From the NCBI GenBank assembly GCA_963832305.1, contig CAWHTU010000016.1, positions 310,001 through 374,000 of the forward strand: a stretch of DNA of 64,000 nucleotides, in the 5' to 3' direction. The notes below the pieces were generated by a model. That model had not been told where the DNA came from. It worked only from the letters and a program-made list of their open reading frames with translations, and searched no databases. The position numbers were made by a program, and so were the translations under genes. This document shows positions 1-9,566 of this stretch, piece after piece. Each line of letters opens with the position of its first letter. Positions within the stretch are counted from its first letter, which is position 1. This stretch comes from Roseiarcus sp963832305 (GTDB lineage: Bacteria > Pseudomonadota > Alphaproteobacteria > Rhizobiales > Beijerinckiaceae).

Positions 1-1
1 A

Positions 2-2297
2 ATCCGCTTGCCGACGCCGCGCCCCGGCATGGCCTGGCGCGCCCTTATCGACACCAGCGACCCGGAGACGCCCGAGCACGGAATCGCCCTTGCCGACCGG
101 GTGCGACTGCACGCCCGCTCATCGCTTATTCTCGCCGAGGCTCGGACCGCGAGCGGCCCCGGTTCCGGCGCGCCCAGCGCCGAGACCATCGACACCCTCG
201 CCGGCGCGGCGGGAATCGCCGCCGAATGGTGGGACGTCCGGGGCAAGCGTACGATCGTCACGCCCGAGACCAAGATTGCGCTTCTCACGGCGCTCGGCCT
301 GGAGGCCGGCAGCGAGGCCGAGGCGCGCGGCAGCCTGACAAGGCTCGTCGACGAAACGCGGCGTCGCCGCCTGCCCTTTTCGCTCGTGCTGCGCCTCGGC
401 GAGCCGCAAGTCGCGCCTTTGCGCGACCTGCCCCGGGCCGTCGACGCACGCATCGCGCCCGAGGACGGGGCCGCCGTCGAATGGCAGGTCGAGGCCGGCG
501 ACGGCGTCCGCCGCGGCCTGCCCGATGGGCGCACCGTCGCCGAGCGCACGATCGCCTTGCCAGCGCTGCCGGTCGGCCGCTACCGGCTGATCGTCGACGG
601 CGTCGAATGCGCGCTGACGGTCGCCCCGCCGAAGGCCTTCAGCTCCCCCGCGGCGCAGCGCAAGCGGTTCGGGGTGGCCGCCCAGCTCTACGCGCTCAGG
701 CGCGCGGGGGAGGACCGGCCGGACCAGGGGATCGGCGACTTCTCGGCGCTCGCGCTGGCGGGTGAGAAGGCTGGCTCCGCCGGGGCGGCTTATTTCGGGG
801 TCAGCCCTTTGCATATGCTGTTCCCGCGCGACCGGGAGAGAGCCAGTCCCTATTACCCCTCGGATCGGCGCTTCGTCGATCCGATATTGATCGACGCTCT
901 CGACGGCGCCGGGCTGCCGCGCGATGAGGCGGTCGACGACGGCGCTCGCCGCGCTGGCGCCGGCGTTCGCCGCCGCGGCCGCGACCAGACGTGTCGAGTA
1001 CGACGCCGTGTGGCGCGCCAAACGAGCCGCGCTTGAAGCCTGGAGCGCGGCCTTCGCCCGCCTCCGCGGCGCGCGCCCAAGCGATCCGCTCGTCGCCGCC
1101 TACCATGCCTTCGCAAGATCGGGCGGCGAAGCCCTGCGGCGCTTCGCCGCCTTCCAGGCGACTGCCGATGGCGAAGCTGGCGCAAACTGGCGGGTCTGGC
1201 CGCAGGATATGCGCGACGGCGAACCCAAGGCGATCGACAAGGCGATCGAGCGGAACCGTCAGTCCTTCGAGTTCGCCCTCTTCTGCCAATGGCTCGCGGA
1301 CCGGCAGCTCGGGCGGGCGGCCGAGCGTGCGCGCGAGCGGGGCCTCGAGATTGGATTCTATCGCGATCTCGCGGTCGGCGCGGCGCCGGACGGATCGGAA
1401 TCGTGGGCGCACCACACGATCCTCGCCCGCGGCGTCACCATTGGCGCGCCGCCCGATCCTTTTTCCGTCCGGGGACAGAACTGGAGCCTGCCGGCGCCGA
1501 ATCCGCTCGCCGGCGTGCGCGAGGGCTGGACTTCCCTCAGCGCGCTCTACCGCGCCAACATGCGCCACGCCGGCATGCTGCGGATCGATCACGCGATGGG
1601 CCTTGAGCGCCTGTTCCTGATCCCCGCGGGCGCGAAGCCCGCCGAGGGCGCCTACCTCTCGTACCCGCTCGACGACCTCATCGGGCACATCGCGCTCGAG
1701 AGCCACCGCGCCGAGTGCATGGTCATTGGCGAGGACCTCGGCACCGTGCCGGAAGGCTTCCGCGATAGGATGACGCGCGCCAATGTCGAGGGCATGCGGG
1801 TCCTGTGGTTCGAGCGCGACGGCCCACGGCTCCGGCCGCCGGAATCCTATCCCCCGCTCTCGGTCGCATGCGTCGCGACCCACGATCTGGCGACGCTCGC
1901 CGGCTGGTGGCAAGGCGCCGACATTGCCGAGCGGCTCTCGCTTGGTCTCCTGAGTCTGGCCAGGGCCGGCGAGGAGATCGCCCGCCGGCGCGAGGAGAAG
2001 CGCGGCCTGATCGCCGCTCTTGTCGCCGCCGGCCTCGTCGGCGCAGGCTTAAGCGAAGACGCGCCGCTCTCCGACGCCGTCGCCGCGGCCGTTCATGCGC
2101 TGATCGCCGGGGCGGCCTCGAACCTCGCCCACGCTCAGTTCGACGATCTCGTCGGCGAGACCGTCCAGACCAACTTGCCCGGAACCGACCGCGAGCGGCC
2201 CAACTGGCGCCTCAAGCTTGGCCCCGATGTCGCTGCCGCCTTCGCCAGCCATCGGACGCAAGCGATCCTCGCCGCCCTGGCGAAGGGACGGACGTAA
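2..2297 (+). pseudogene. malQ: GlgX C-terminus fused to 4-alpha-glucanotransferase MalQ, frameshifted
   Basis: The reading frame is already open at the left edge. Its first ~45 residues resemble the C-terminal tail of the glycogen debranching enzyme GlgX. A MalQ (GH77, amylomaltase) domain then follows without a stop, so this is probably the end of a GlgX-MalQ fusion used in cytoplasmic glycogen/maltodextrin breakdown. MalQ active-site blocks are visible in the second half: RIDHAMGL (nucleophile Asp), IGEDLGTVP (acid/base Glu) and VATHDLATL. The frame changes once, at about 925-945: upstream the protein reads in one frame to DALDGAGLPRDEAV, downstream it resumes in the next with LAPAFAAAAATRRVEYDAVW. 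Both halves look intact, so this is either a recent frameshift or a sequence error. The fusion reading is inferred from homology memory; the upstream part lies outside the window. Confidence 0.8.
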
Positions 2298-2440
2298 TCG
2301 TCGATTCGCCCGAGCGCCTGCCCTCGGACGCGCCGCGGCCTTTCCCCGCTCCTTCCAAGCCGCGGCGCCTTTTGACCGGCGGAGCTTCGCCGCTTAAAAG
2401 TGGCCGTCGACTGTTTCGTCGTCGTTGGATTTCTTGCCCA

Positions 2441-3085
2441 ATGGTGCTCCGTTATCTCGACCTCGAAGCCTTGAAGGCGGCCCCGCTGACGCGCGAGCCA
2501 TTCGAGTATTTCGTCGTTCCCGGCTTCATCCGGCCCGAGGCGAGGGCGAAGATCAACGCGGACTACCCAAAGATCTCGGAAGGCGGAAGTTTTGCGGTCG
2601 GGCAGCTTTCCTATGGGCCCGCGTTCCGCGAATTCCTCGCCGACCTGGAGAGTGACGAGTTCCGCGAAGCCTTCGAGGAGAAGTTCGGGCTCGATCTCGC
2701 CGGTCGGCCGAGCACGATCACGGTTCGTGGCCAGTGCAGCCCGAAGGACGGACGCATCCATACGGACACGAAGAGCAAGATCATCACGATCCTCATCTAC
2801 ATGAACGCCGGCTGGGAGCACCCGGGCGGCCGGTTGCGGCTGCTCAAGTCGGCCAACAGTCTCGACGACATGATCATGGAAGTGCCGCCGGTCGAGGGAA
2901 CGCTGCTCGCGTTCAAGCGCTCCGACAATTCCTGGCATGGGCATAAGCCTTTTGCCGGCGAGCGCCGCGTCATCCAGTTCAATTGGGTCACCTCGGAAGG
3001 CGACCGCACGCTTGCGATGCTGCGTCACCACGTGTCGGCGCCGCTGAAGCGCCTCTTCGCCGCCATGCGCCCGAGCGCGGCCTGA
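2441..3085 (+). CDS. 2OG-Fe(II) oxygenase family protein
   Basis: A 214-residue protein of the 2-oxoglutarate/Fe(II)-dependent dioxygenase superfamily (prolyl-4-hydroxylase-like). The iron-binding HxD is visible as HTD near residues 107-109. A distal His lies in SWHGHKPF near residues 166-168, and the downstream Arg of ERRVIQF could bind 2-oxoglutarate. The N-terminal segment EYFVVPGFI is typical of this group. The ATG at 2441 begins the conserved part directly. The substrate is unknown; related proteins often sit beside polysaccharide genes, and here the neighbour is a glycogen gene. No signal peptide is seen, so it should be cytoplasmic. Confidence 0.85.
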   Translation: MVLRYLDLEALKAAPLTREPFEYFVVPGFIRPEARAKINADYPKISEGGSFAVGQLSYGPAFREFLADLESDEFREAFEEKFGLDLAGRPSTITVRGQCSPKDGRIHTDTKSKIITILIYMNAGWEHPGGRLRLLKSANSLDDMIMEVPPVEGTLLAFKRSDNSWHGHKPFAGERRVIQFNWVTSEGDRTLAMLRHHVSAPLKRLFAAMRPSAA

Positions 3086-3279
3086 GCGGGGCTGTCGAGG
3101 GCGTGTTTCCGCTCATCCGGCAGCGTCCTCGGGTGAGCCGCACCGCCGGCCATACGTCTCCCGTGGCAATGCGGTGTGCAATACCTCCGGTACTTTGCTG
3201 AGGGCGGCTTGACTAATTTTGCAATCGCCCGATAGTTCACGCCGTTACTTCGTCGACTTAAGGAAATGGGAGGGGTTCA

Positions 3280-3627
3280 ATGGCTTCGCGCCACGCCGTT
3301 GCTTTTATCGGTTCCGCACTTGGTCTGTGGATTTATTCCAGCGCATCGGACGCTGCCGTCACCCACACGACTGCGAATCTCAATTTGAGGTCAGGCCCCT
3401 CGACCAGCCATAAGGTGAGGGCGGTCATTCCCGCTGGCGCTGCAATCGACATCCACAGCTGCGGTCACACCTGGTGTTATATGGGATGGGCCGGACACGA
3501 GGGGTACGTGCACTCGGACTATCTGAAGCATCACGTCACCGTCGTGGTCGCGCCGCTTCATGTTCATGTCGTTCATGTCCACGAGCACCCTGCGCCGCAG
3601 GCTACGAAGATGGGGACGGGAACATAA
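3280..3627 (+). CDS. Secreted SH3b-domain protein
   Basis: A 115-residue protein with an N-terminal signal peptide (hydrophobic stretch about residues 6-26, ending ASDAAV). One bacterial SH3 domain follows (NLNLRSGPSTSHKV, about residues 33-85). The C-terminus is rich in His and Val (VVAPLHVHVVHVHEHPAP). A strong Shine-Dalgarno GGGAGGGG precedes the ATG. SH3b domains usually bind cell-wall peptides or occur in periplasmic stress proteins. The His-rich tail could bind metal, which is inference only. The gene stands alone between a plus-strand and a minus-strand gene. Confidence 0.75.
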   Translation: MASRHAVAFIGSALGLWIYSSASDAAVTHTTANLNLRSGPSTSHKVRAVIPAGAAIDIHSCGHTWCYMGWAGHEGYVHSDYLKHHVTVVVAPLHVHVVHVHEHPAPQATKMGTGT

Positions 3628-3766
3628 AGAAGCTTCTGCTGGCGCCCGCGGCGCCCCTTGTGCGTCGTCATCCAGAGTCGACTTAGCGCTGAGGGCGGTC
3701 AACAGGCGCCGGAGATTCAGCTGTCGGCGCTGTTCAAGCGGCTGATGGCGGCAGTCAGGCCCGGCG

Positions 3767-5296
3767 TTAAGCCCGGCCGCGCTCTTCGAGATTTACCTCG
3801 GCTTCGAGGCTCTGCAGGTCGCGGAAGATAGAAGCGACGGCGAGCGTGCGTCCCGCTCTCTTGTAGCGAACGAGACAATCCTTGGCCGCGATATTCCCTT
3901 CGACCGCGATTTCGTCCCACCGTTCGGCGTGGCCGACGTAGTTGATCGGGATATCGTAATGCTGGCTCCAGAAGAATGGAGCCGCGGCGAACGGCGCCCG
4001 CTCGCCCATCATATTAAGCGCAGCGACCTGGCCCTGACGTTCCGCGACGACCCAATGCTCGACCCGTATCGCCTCCCCGCTGATAGGGTCAGGCCAGCGC
4101 GCGATGTCGCCCGCGGCGAATATGCCGGGCGCGGTCGTCTCGAGATGAGCGTCGACAACGACGCCCCGATCCAGCTTGAGTCCGGCCGCTTCTGCGAGCG
4201 CCACACGCGGCCGCACGCCGAGACCTGCGACGATGAAATCGGCCTCGACCCGGCTTCCGTCAGAAAGACTGACCTTGCGCCCATCAACCAGGGTCGCGGT
4301 TGCGCCGAGGCGGAATCGGACGCCATGCTGTTCATGCAACGCGCGAACGAACTCCCCCATCTCCTGGCCGAGAATGCGCTCCATCGGGATCTTCTCCGGC
4401 GCGACGACATGGACCTCGATCTCCCGCGCCCTGAGCGAGGCTGCGACCTCGAGCCCGATAAAACTCGCGCCAAGCACCAGGACCGATTTCGCGCCTTTGG
4501 CCCGCTCAATAATCGCCCGGCAGTCCGCAAGAGAGCGCAGGACTAAGATCTGCGACGGCGGCGCCCCCGGAATGGACGGGCGCACGGGCTCGGCGCCGGT
4601 AGCAATGAGGAGCCGGTCGAACTTCACGGTCTCGCCGCCGGCGAGCCCCGCCTGCCGCGACGCTATGTCGATGCGCTCGACGGTCGACCGAAGTCTGAGT
4701 TGGATGCCATTGTCGCGATAGAATTCGCTCGGGCGAAGCGGAAGCCAGTCCTCGGGCGCGCCGCCAGCGAGATAGTCCTTGGAAAGGTTGGGCCGATCGA
4801 CCGGCGGAGAGTCGTCGGCGGACAGCATGACGATCTGACCCTCGTACTTCCTCCTTCGCAGCATCTCCGCCGCGGCGAAGCCCGCTGCCCCGCCGCCGAC
4901 GATCACGATGCAGCCGGGCTCCCGCGATTGGACGCGCGTGGCCGCGGGCGCAACCGCGCGTTTCTCCCGCACGAAGATTTTGCCATCGCTTTGATGAACA
5001 AGCCAGGAATCCACTGCGTTGAAAGCGGGCGCGTGAAGCGCCTCTCCGGTCCGGAGGCTGAAGCAGGCGTGATGCCAAGGGCATCGTATGGTGTCCCCGA
5101 CAATCAGCCCCTCGGCCAGCGGACCACTGTAGTGCGTGCAAACGGCGCCGATCGCAAATACATTGGCGCCCCGGCGCGCGAGCAGGACCGGCTCCTCTCC
5201 GACGTGGCCGAGAAGCTTGCCCCCGTCCGGCAACTCCGCCGATGCAATTCCTAGAGCAAGGTCCGGACCTGGCGGCTCGGTTTTTCCGTCTTCCAT
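3767..5296 (-). CDS. Rieske/FAD-dependent NAD(P)H oxidoreductase (AIF-like)
   Basis: A 509-residue protein with an N-terminal Rieske [2Fe-2S] domain (cluster ligands CTHYSG and CPWHHACF) and a pyridine-nucleotide-disulfide oxidoreductase domain. The FAD-binding GGGAAG lies near residue 133, the NAD-binding GASFIG follows in the middle, and the second FAD motif GIFAAGDIA is towards the end. This architecture matches AIFL/ferredoxin-reductase-like enzymes, which pass electrons from NAD(P)H to a ferredoxin or Rieske partner. No oxygenase component is nearby, so the partner is unknown. It appears to be a single-gene unit, with 72 bases separating it from the glycosyltransferase gene upstream on the same strand. 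Confidence 0.9.
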   Translation of the reverse strand: MEDGKTEPPGPDLALGIASAELPDGGKLLGHVGEEPVLLARRGANVFAIGAVCTHYSGPLAEGLIVGDTIRCPWHHACFSLRTGEALHAPAFNAVDSWLVHQSDGKIFVREKRAVAPAATRVQSREPGCIVIVGGGAAGFAAAEMLRRRKYEGQIVMLSADDSPPVDRPNLSKDYLAGGAPEDWLPLRPSEFYRDNGIQLRLRSTVERIDIASRQAGLAGGETVKFDRLLIATGAEPVRPSIPGAPPSQILVLRSLADCRAIIERAKGAKSVLVLGASFIGLEVAASLRAREIEVHVVAPEKIPMERILGQEMGEFVRALHEQHGVRFRLGATATLVDGRKVSLSDGSRVEADFIVAGLGVRPRVALAEAAGLKLDRGVVVDAHLETTAPGIFAAGDIARWPDPISGEAIRVEHWVVAERQGQVAALNMMGERAPFAAAPFFWSQHYDIPINYVGHAERWDEIAVEGNIAAKDCLVRYKRAGRTLAVASIFRDLQSLEAEVNLEERGRA

Positions 5297-5368
5297 TCTG
5301 AAGGCTCCGCGCTCGGGTCAAGGCCGATGGAACGTCGCTTCCCCCGATAGGCTTAGACGCCCTACCGG

Positions 5369-6496
5369 TCAAAAAGGTTCCGGCGCCCGCGCCGCCCAGA
5401 CCTTCTGATAGACAGCGCTAATCTCGTCGGCCTCCCGGTCGCGGCTGAAGCTTTCGACGACCTTCTCCCGCGCCCGCCGACCCATGGATTCGATCCGCTC
5501 GGGCTCCCGCATCAGCGGCTCGATCGCAGCCGCGAGCGCCTCGGCGTCTCCGACCGGCGCAAGGACGCCATCCTCGCCGTCGGCGATGACCATCTCCGCC
5601 GCCCCGGCGCGGGTTGCGACCACCGCGTCGCCCGCCGCCATCGCCTCGAGCATGGTCAGCCCGAAACCTTCGACGCGCGAAGCGAAGATGTAGATCGAGA
5701 TTCGCTGATACCAGAGCGGCACTTCCTCGATCGGCAATTCGCCCAGGAAACGGATGCGGTCAGTCAAGCCAGCAGCAGCGATCTGCTGCTTTAGCCCTTC
5801 GACGAGGGGCAGATTGTCGACGGTGGTGAGGCCGACCACCACGGCGCAGAAATCCGGATATTTCGGCAAAAGCCGGCACATCGCATCGACGAACAGGTCG
5901 CTGCCCTTCTGACGTCGTACGCGTCCGAATGTCCCGATTCCATACTTTCCGGGCAGGCCTGTTTGGGTGAAGGCCGCGATGCGGTCGGCCGGCGGGGAAT
6001 AGAGATCAACGTCGATGCCGTGATGGATGACCGTCGCTTGACGCGACAGATATTGCGCGGCGGCCTCGCTGGTCGCGATCACCGCATCCATTCTTGAGAT
6101 GAGAAAGTCTGTGAGCCAGGTCTTTTTGCGCTGGGACGCCGAGTTGAAGATCAGCGCAAATCCGTAGCCGAACAGGTTCAGGAATAGCCCGGCCAGCATT
6201 TCGACATTGCGGCGCGCGTGCCAGATGCGGACTTTGCCATGAGGCGGGGTGCGGAAGCGGAGCCGGATGAGATCCGTGAGACTCAAGCCCGCGATCCCCT
6301 CGGCGCGGTCGGGTCCGAACCAAGCGGCTCGCCAGCGCTTCGCGATCAAGGGCGCGATCGTCCGGTTGACCGCCGTTCCGCCCGAATAGCGCCAGTTCAG
6401 ATTGGGAATGATGACCTCGAGCGCGTCGAGGGCGTCGTCATCGAATTCCCGGCTCATCCCGCCCGCCCTGTCCCGCCCGCCCGCGAAATCAACCAT
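5369..6496 (-). CDS. GT4 glycosyltransferase, LpcC-like (LPS core)
   Basis: A 375-residue group-1 (GT4) glycosyltransferase. The segment WHARRNVEM and the following RKKTWLTDFLISRMDAVIATSE resemble rhizobial LpcC, the inner-core mannosyltransferase acting on Kdo. The nucleotide-sugar-binding half contains TFGRVRRQKGSDLF and the C-terminal catalytic E-x7-E region SRVEGFGLTMLEAMAAG. Together with the GT2 gene upstream on the same strand it probably builds the LPS core. The start could also be the internal ATG at 6457 (MSREFDDD); neither site has a decisive ribosome-binding site. The LpcC function is inferred from motif similarity only. Confidence 0.8.
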   Translation of the reverse strand: MVDFAGGRDRAGGMSREFDDDALDALEVIIPNLNWRYSGGTAVNRTIAPLIAKRWRAAWFGPDRAEGIAGLSLTDLIRLRFRTPPHGKVRIWHARRNVEMLAGLFLNLFGYGFALIFNSASQRKKTWLTDFLISRMDAVIATSEAAAQYLSRQATVIHHGIDVDLYSPPADRIAAFTQTGLPGKYGIGTFGRVRRQKGSDLFVDAMCRLLPKYPDFCAVVVGLTTVDNLPLVEGLKQQIAAAGLTDRIRFLGELPIEEVPLWYQRISIYIFASRVEGFGLTMLEAMAAGDAVVATRAGAAEMVIADGEDGVLAPVGDAEALAAAIEPLMREPERIESMGRRAREKVVESFSRDREADEISAVYQKVWAARAPEPF

Positions 6497-6856
6497 TCCC
6501 TAGTCCGCGCCGTGCCGACCGCGGCCCGTAACGGCGACGCAGCTCAAGGGAATCTTCAGGCGGCGGCGTGGACGAGCCTGAACAAATTGCTTTGCGAAAA
6601 TCAGAATTCATACTGCGCTTTTCCCTTTGGCCGGAGCGAACGAGGGTCTTGCCGCGGCAGTGAGGAGGCAGGAGAGTTCTCCTTTGGAATCGGTCCTAAC
6701 GCAGGGATAAATAGAAGATAGCACCCAAGGATCGAAGAGATTGGAAATTTGGGCTTCGTTGCGCCGGATTTGGTTCTTGTTGCGCCCGGCTTGGTTTTTG
6801 TTGTGTGCGGCTTGAATTTTGTTCGGCCGCCGAGCGGACCGCGAGAGCCGGACGCG
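6497..6856. other. Intergenic region between two glycosyltransferase genes
   Basis: This 360-base stretch holds no convincing gene. It is richer in A+T than its surroundings and contains the 21-base tandem repeat described at 6759-6821. The rest carries no recognisable motif; a promoter for the downstream minus-strand GT4 gene would be expected in the part near 6500-6650. Confidence 0.5.
6759..6821. repeat. Three-copy 21-base degenerate tandem repeat
   Basis: Three consecutive 21-base units start at 6759, 6780 and 6801. Each begins TTG(C/T)G and has a G/C-rich first half and a T-rich second half ending TTG. The array lies about 35 bases beyond the stop of the minus-strand GT2 gene. Confidence 0.7.
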
Positions 6857-7705
6857 CTATCGCTCCGTCCGAGCGTAGTACAGCTGCCGGTGGATCGCCT
6901 CCGTCATCATCGAGTACATGGCGCCGGTCGCAGCGTGGATGAAGCCGGCCCAGCCGCACAGGAAAAAGCGGTTCCAGAAAAAGATGCGTAGAAAATAGAC
7001 CGGCGGATTGAACAACAATTTGAGCGTCGACGGCTTCCGACCATTCTTAAGCCGCTGCTCGGCCTTGAGCCGGGCATAGACGATCTCTTTCTTCATCTGC
7101 TCGTTGAGCGGCAGCGTACGCTCATGGCGCAGGAGGCCCTGGCGCGCGATTGGCGTCTCCCCCTCGTCGGCGACGAGGCCTTCGTGGACGATGAGCGCCG
7201 GATCGAAGCGGGCGCGGCCCCGCCGGACCAGCCGCAGGATGTGCTCGGGCCGCGTCCAGCGGCTCACCGGCTCGGAGCGGCCGTAAAGGGTCAGAGAACG
7301 GCGCACCTTCCAGCCGGAGACCGCAGCGTCGGCCGCCATGAGGCGCGGCAGCGAGGCCCTGAGTTCGTCGTCGAGCCATTCGTCCGCGTCGATGCTGAAC
7401 ACCCAGGGCTGCGCGGCCTGATCGAGGGCGAATTGCTTCTGCCGCGCGTAGCCGAGCCAGGGCTGGTTGATGAGTCGGATCGGAAAGCCGCGGCGCGCGA
7501 ACTCGTCGACGATCGCGAGCGTCCCATCGCTCGAGCCGGAATCGACGACGATGATCTCGGCAAAGCCGCCGAGGCTTTGCAGGCACTTACCGATGCACGC
7601 TGCTTCATTGAGGCAGATGATCGCCGCGCTCGCCGCGAGCGTTTGACGCGCCGTCGAATCGGAGGGACGGAGGGGAGAGACAGTCGCGGAATGGGTCACT
7701 GCCAT
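6857..7705 (-). CDS. GT2 glycosyltransferase, LPS core type (WaaE/LpsE-like)
   Basis: A 282-residue family 2 glycosyltransferase. The donor-binding part reads AAIICLNEAACIGKCLQSL and VVDSGSSDGT; the metal-binding DxD-like site is FSIDADEWLD, and LYGRSEPVSRWTRPEHILRLVRR follows. This pattern is that of the WaaE/KdtX/LpsE group, which adds a hexose to the LPS inner core. The C-terminus is hydrophobic (FLRIFFWNRFFLCGWAGFI) and may lie at the membrane. The ATG at 7705 was chosen because upstream codons do not look conserved. The gene shares strand and theme with the LpcC-like gene downstream and is divergent from the protease. Confidence 0.85.
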   Translation of the reverse strand: MAVTHSATVSPLRPSDSTARQTLAASAAIICLNEAACIGKCLQSLGGFAEIIVVDSGSSDGTLAIVDEFARRGFPIRLINQPWLGYARQKQFALDQAAQPWVFSIDADEWLDDELRASLPRLMAADAAVSGWKVRRSLTLYGRSEPVSRWTRPEHILRLVRRGRARFDPALIVHEGLVADEGETPIARQGLLRHERTLPLNEQMKKEIVYARLKAEQRLKNGRKPSTLKLLFNPPVYFLRIFFWNRFFLCGWAGFIHAATGAMYSMMTEAIHRQLYYARTER

Positions 7706-7883
7706 GGCGTCACTGCTTCGGCGCGCCGTCCGCCCGGACGCAACAGGCTTCATGCCGTCAGGATTGCCCGGCGCCCGCCGATCTCTGGGCCATTTGCCGG
7801 GCTGTGGCAAGCTCGGCGAGACCTGGGCGCGTCCAGGGAACCAGATGCTTGCGCCCCTCGGCCGCCGCCACCATATCGCAGAA

Positions 7884-8906
7884 ATGACAAATTCTTTCGA
7901 GCTCCCAACCCCGTCTTTTACGCTCGACTCCGACAGCCCGGGCCAGGGTCCCGGCGCCGTTCCGCCCGCCAATGACGCGGCAATTCTCGACGATTATTCG
8001 CGCGTCGTCACCGGGGTCGTCGACCGGGTCGGCCCGAGCGTAGTGCGCATCGACGTGAAGAAGCAGGGCCGCAGCGCAGGCTCCGGCTCCGGCGTGATCA
8101 TTGCGTCCGACGGCCTCGCGCTCACCAACAGCCATGTCGTCCAGGGCGGCCGGACAGTCAGCCTCACGACGCTCGAAGGCCGTGAACTGCAGGCGCGCGT
8201 GCTCGGCGACGACCCAGACACGGATCTCGCGCTGCTCAGGGTCGAGGCTGACGTATCGCTGCCGGCGGCGAAACTGGGCGACAGCTCGAAGCTGAAGCGC
8301 GGCCAGATCGCCATCGCCATCGGCAATCCGCTTGGCTTCGACGCGACGGTGACCACGGGCGTCGTCTCGGCGCTCGGGCGCTCGCTCCAATCGCGCACCG
8401 GCCGGATGATCGAGGACGTTGTCCAGACCGATGCGCCGCTCAACCCCGGCAACTCGGGCGGCCCGCTGGTGTCGTCGGCGGGCGAAGTGATCGGGATCAA
8501 CACCGCGGTGATCATGGGCGCGCAGGGCATCTGCTTTGCGGTCGCCTCCAACACCGCCGGTTTCGTCGCCGGCGAGATCGCCCGGCACGGGCGCGTCAGG
8601 CGCGCCTATATCGGCGTCAGCGCTGCAACCACGGCGATTCCGCGCCGCATCGCGCTGAGGCTCGGCATTGAACAGGCGACCGGCGCCAGGCTTCTCACCG
8701 TCGACCAGGCAGGGCCGGCGGCCCAAGCGGGACTATTGTCGGGCGACCTCGTCATTGCGCTCGACGGCAAGCCGGTAACGAGCGTGGGCGAGCTCTTGAG
8801 GGCGCTCGACGCCGAGAAGATCGACCGCACGGTGAGCGTCGATTTTCTGCGCCGTTCGGAGCAGCAGAGGGTGTGGATCGGGCCGGTCGAGCGGAAGGCC
8901 GCTTAG
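7884..8906 (+). CDS. Trypsin-like serine protease with PDZ domain (HtrA/Deg-like)
   Basis: A 340-residue S1C-type protease. The catalytic triad is visible as NSHVV (His), DTDLALLRV (Asp) and GNSGGPL (Ser). One PDZ domain follows (about residues 240-335, ending EKIDRTVSVDFLRR). Full-length DegP is about 470 residues with two PDZ domains, so this is the short form. No clear signal peptide is seen after the ATG at 7884. A longer reading from ATG 7704 exists but adds non-conserved sequence and would overlap the divergent gene. It may act in quality control; its compartment is uncertain. Confidence 0.87.
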   Translation: MTNSFELPTPSFTLDSDSPGQGPGAVPPANDAAILDDYSRVVTGVVDRVGPSVVRIDVKKQGRSAGSGSGVIIASDGLALTNSHVVQGGRTVSLTTLEGRELQARVLGDDPDTDLALLRVEADVSLPAAKLGDSSKLKRGQIAIAIGNPLGFDATVTTGVVSALGRSLQSRTGRMIEDVVQTDAPLNPGNSGGPLVSSAGEVIGINTAVIMGAQGICFAVASNTAGFVAGEIARHGRVRRAYIGVSAATTAIPRRIALRLGIEQATGARLLTVDQAGPAAQAGLLSGDLVIALDGKPVTSVGELLRALDAEKIDRTVSVDFLRRSEQQRVWIGPVERKAA

Positions 8907-8909
8907 GCG

Positions 8910-9566
8910 TCAGTCGGGCGCGGACGGCTTCGGCTTCATCAGCGGCCCGGGAAGGGCGCGCTCGGCCTCTTCCTCTAGCGCCTGCTCATGATAGCGGATG
9001 AAGCGGGCGGCGAAGAACGCGCCGATCACCGCCGCGACAAGGGCCGCGAGCGCCACCGGGCGGGCATAATGCTCGAAGGCGCGGCCGAGCCAGAAGCCGC
9101 CGAGGCCGAAGATGGTCGCCCACACGATTCCGCCGGCGGCATTGAAGAAAAAGAACTCTTCCCAGTTGTATTGGTTTACCCCGGCGAGAAAGGCGGCGAA
9201 AGCCCGAAGAACGGCGACGAAGCGGCCGAAAAAGACCACCTTCCCGCCGTGTCTGAGAAAGAGATACTGCCCGAGCTTGAGCCGCCGCTCATCGATGTTG
9301 ATGTAACGTCCGTATCGATAAAGGAGCGGAAACCCGAACTCCCGCCCGATCCAATAACCGCAATTGTCGCCGATGATCGCGCCGGCCGCCGCCGCGCCGA
9401 TCACGCCGTAAATCTTCAGCGTCCCTTGGCCCGCCAGGATCGCGGCGGTGACCAGGACGGTTTCGCCGGGCATCGGGATGCCTGCGCTTTCCATCGCGAC
9501 TATGAGAAAAACCGCGAAATAGCCATAGGTCGCGAGGGCCCCGTGCAGATGGTGCGCGAGGTCCAT
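8910..9566 (-). CDS. DedA family membrane protein
   Basis: A 218-residue integral membrane protein of the DedA/SNARE-associated family. Family features are the N-terminal helix with GIPMPGETVLVTAA, the GDNCGYWIGREFG segment and FFGRFVAVLRAFAAFLAGV, which carries the conserved Arg pair. Several membrane helices follow. DedA proteins are thought to move polar lipids across the inner membrane and to support membrane homeostasis. The gene is convergent with the protease, only three bases apart, and its start abuts the stop of the phasin-like gene, so the two minus-strand genes are probably co-transcribed. Confidence 0.92.
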   Translation of the reverse strand: MDLAHHLHGALATYGYFAVFLIVAMESAGIPMPGETVLVTAAILAGQGTLKIYGVIGAAAAGAIIGDNCGYWIGREFGFPLLYRYGRYINIDERRLKLGQYLFLRHGGKVVFFGRFVAVLRAFAAFLAGVNQYNWEEFFFFNAAGGIVWATIFGLGGFWLGRAFEHYARPVALAALVAAVIGAFFAARFIRYHEQALEEEAERALPGPLMKPKPSAPD

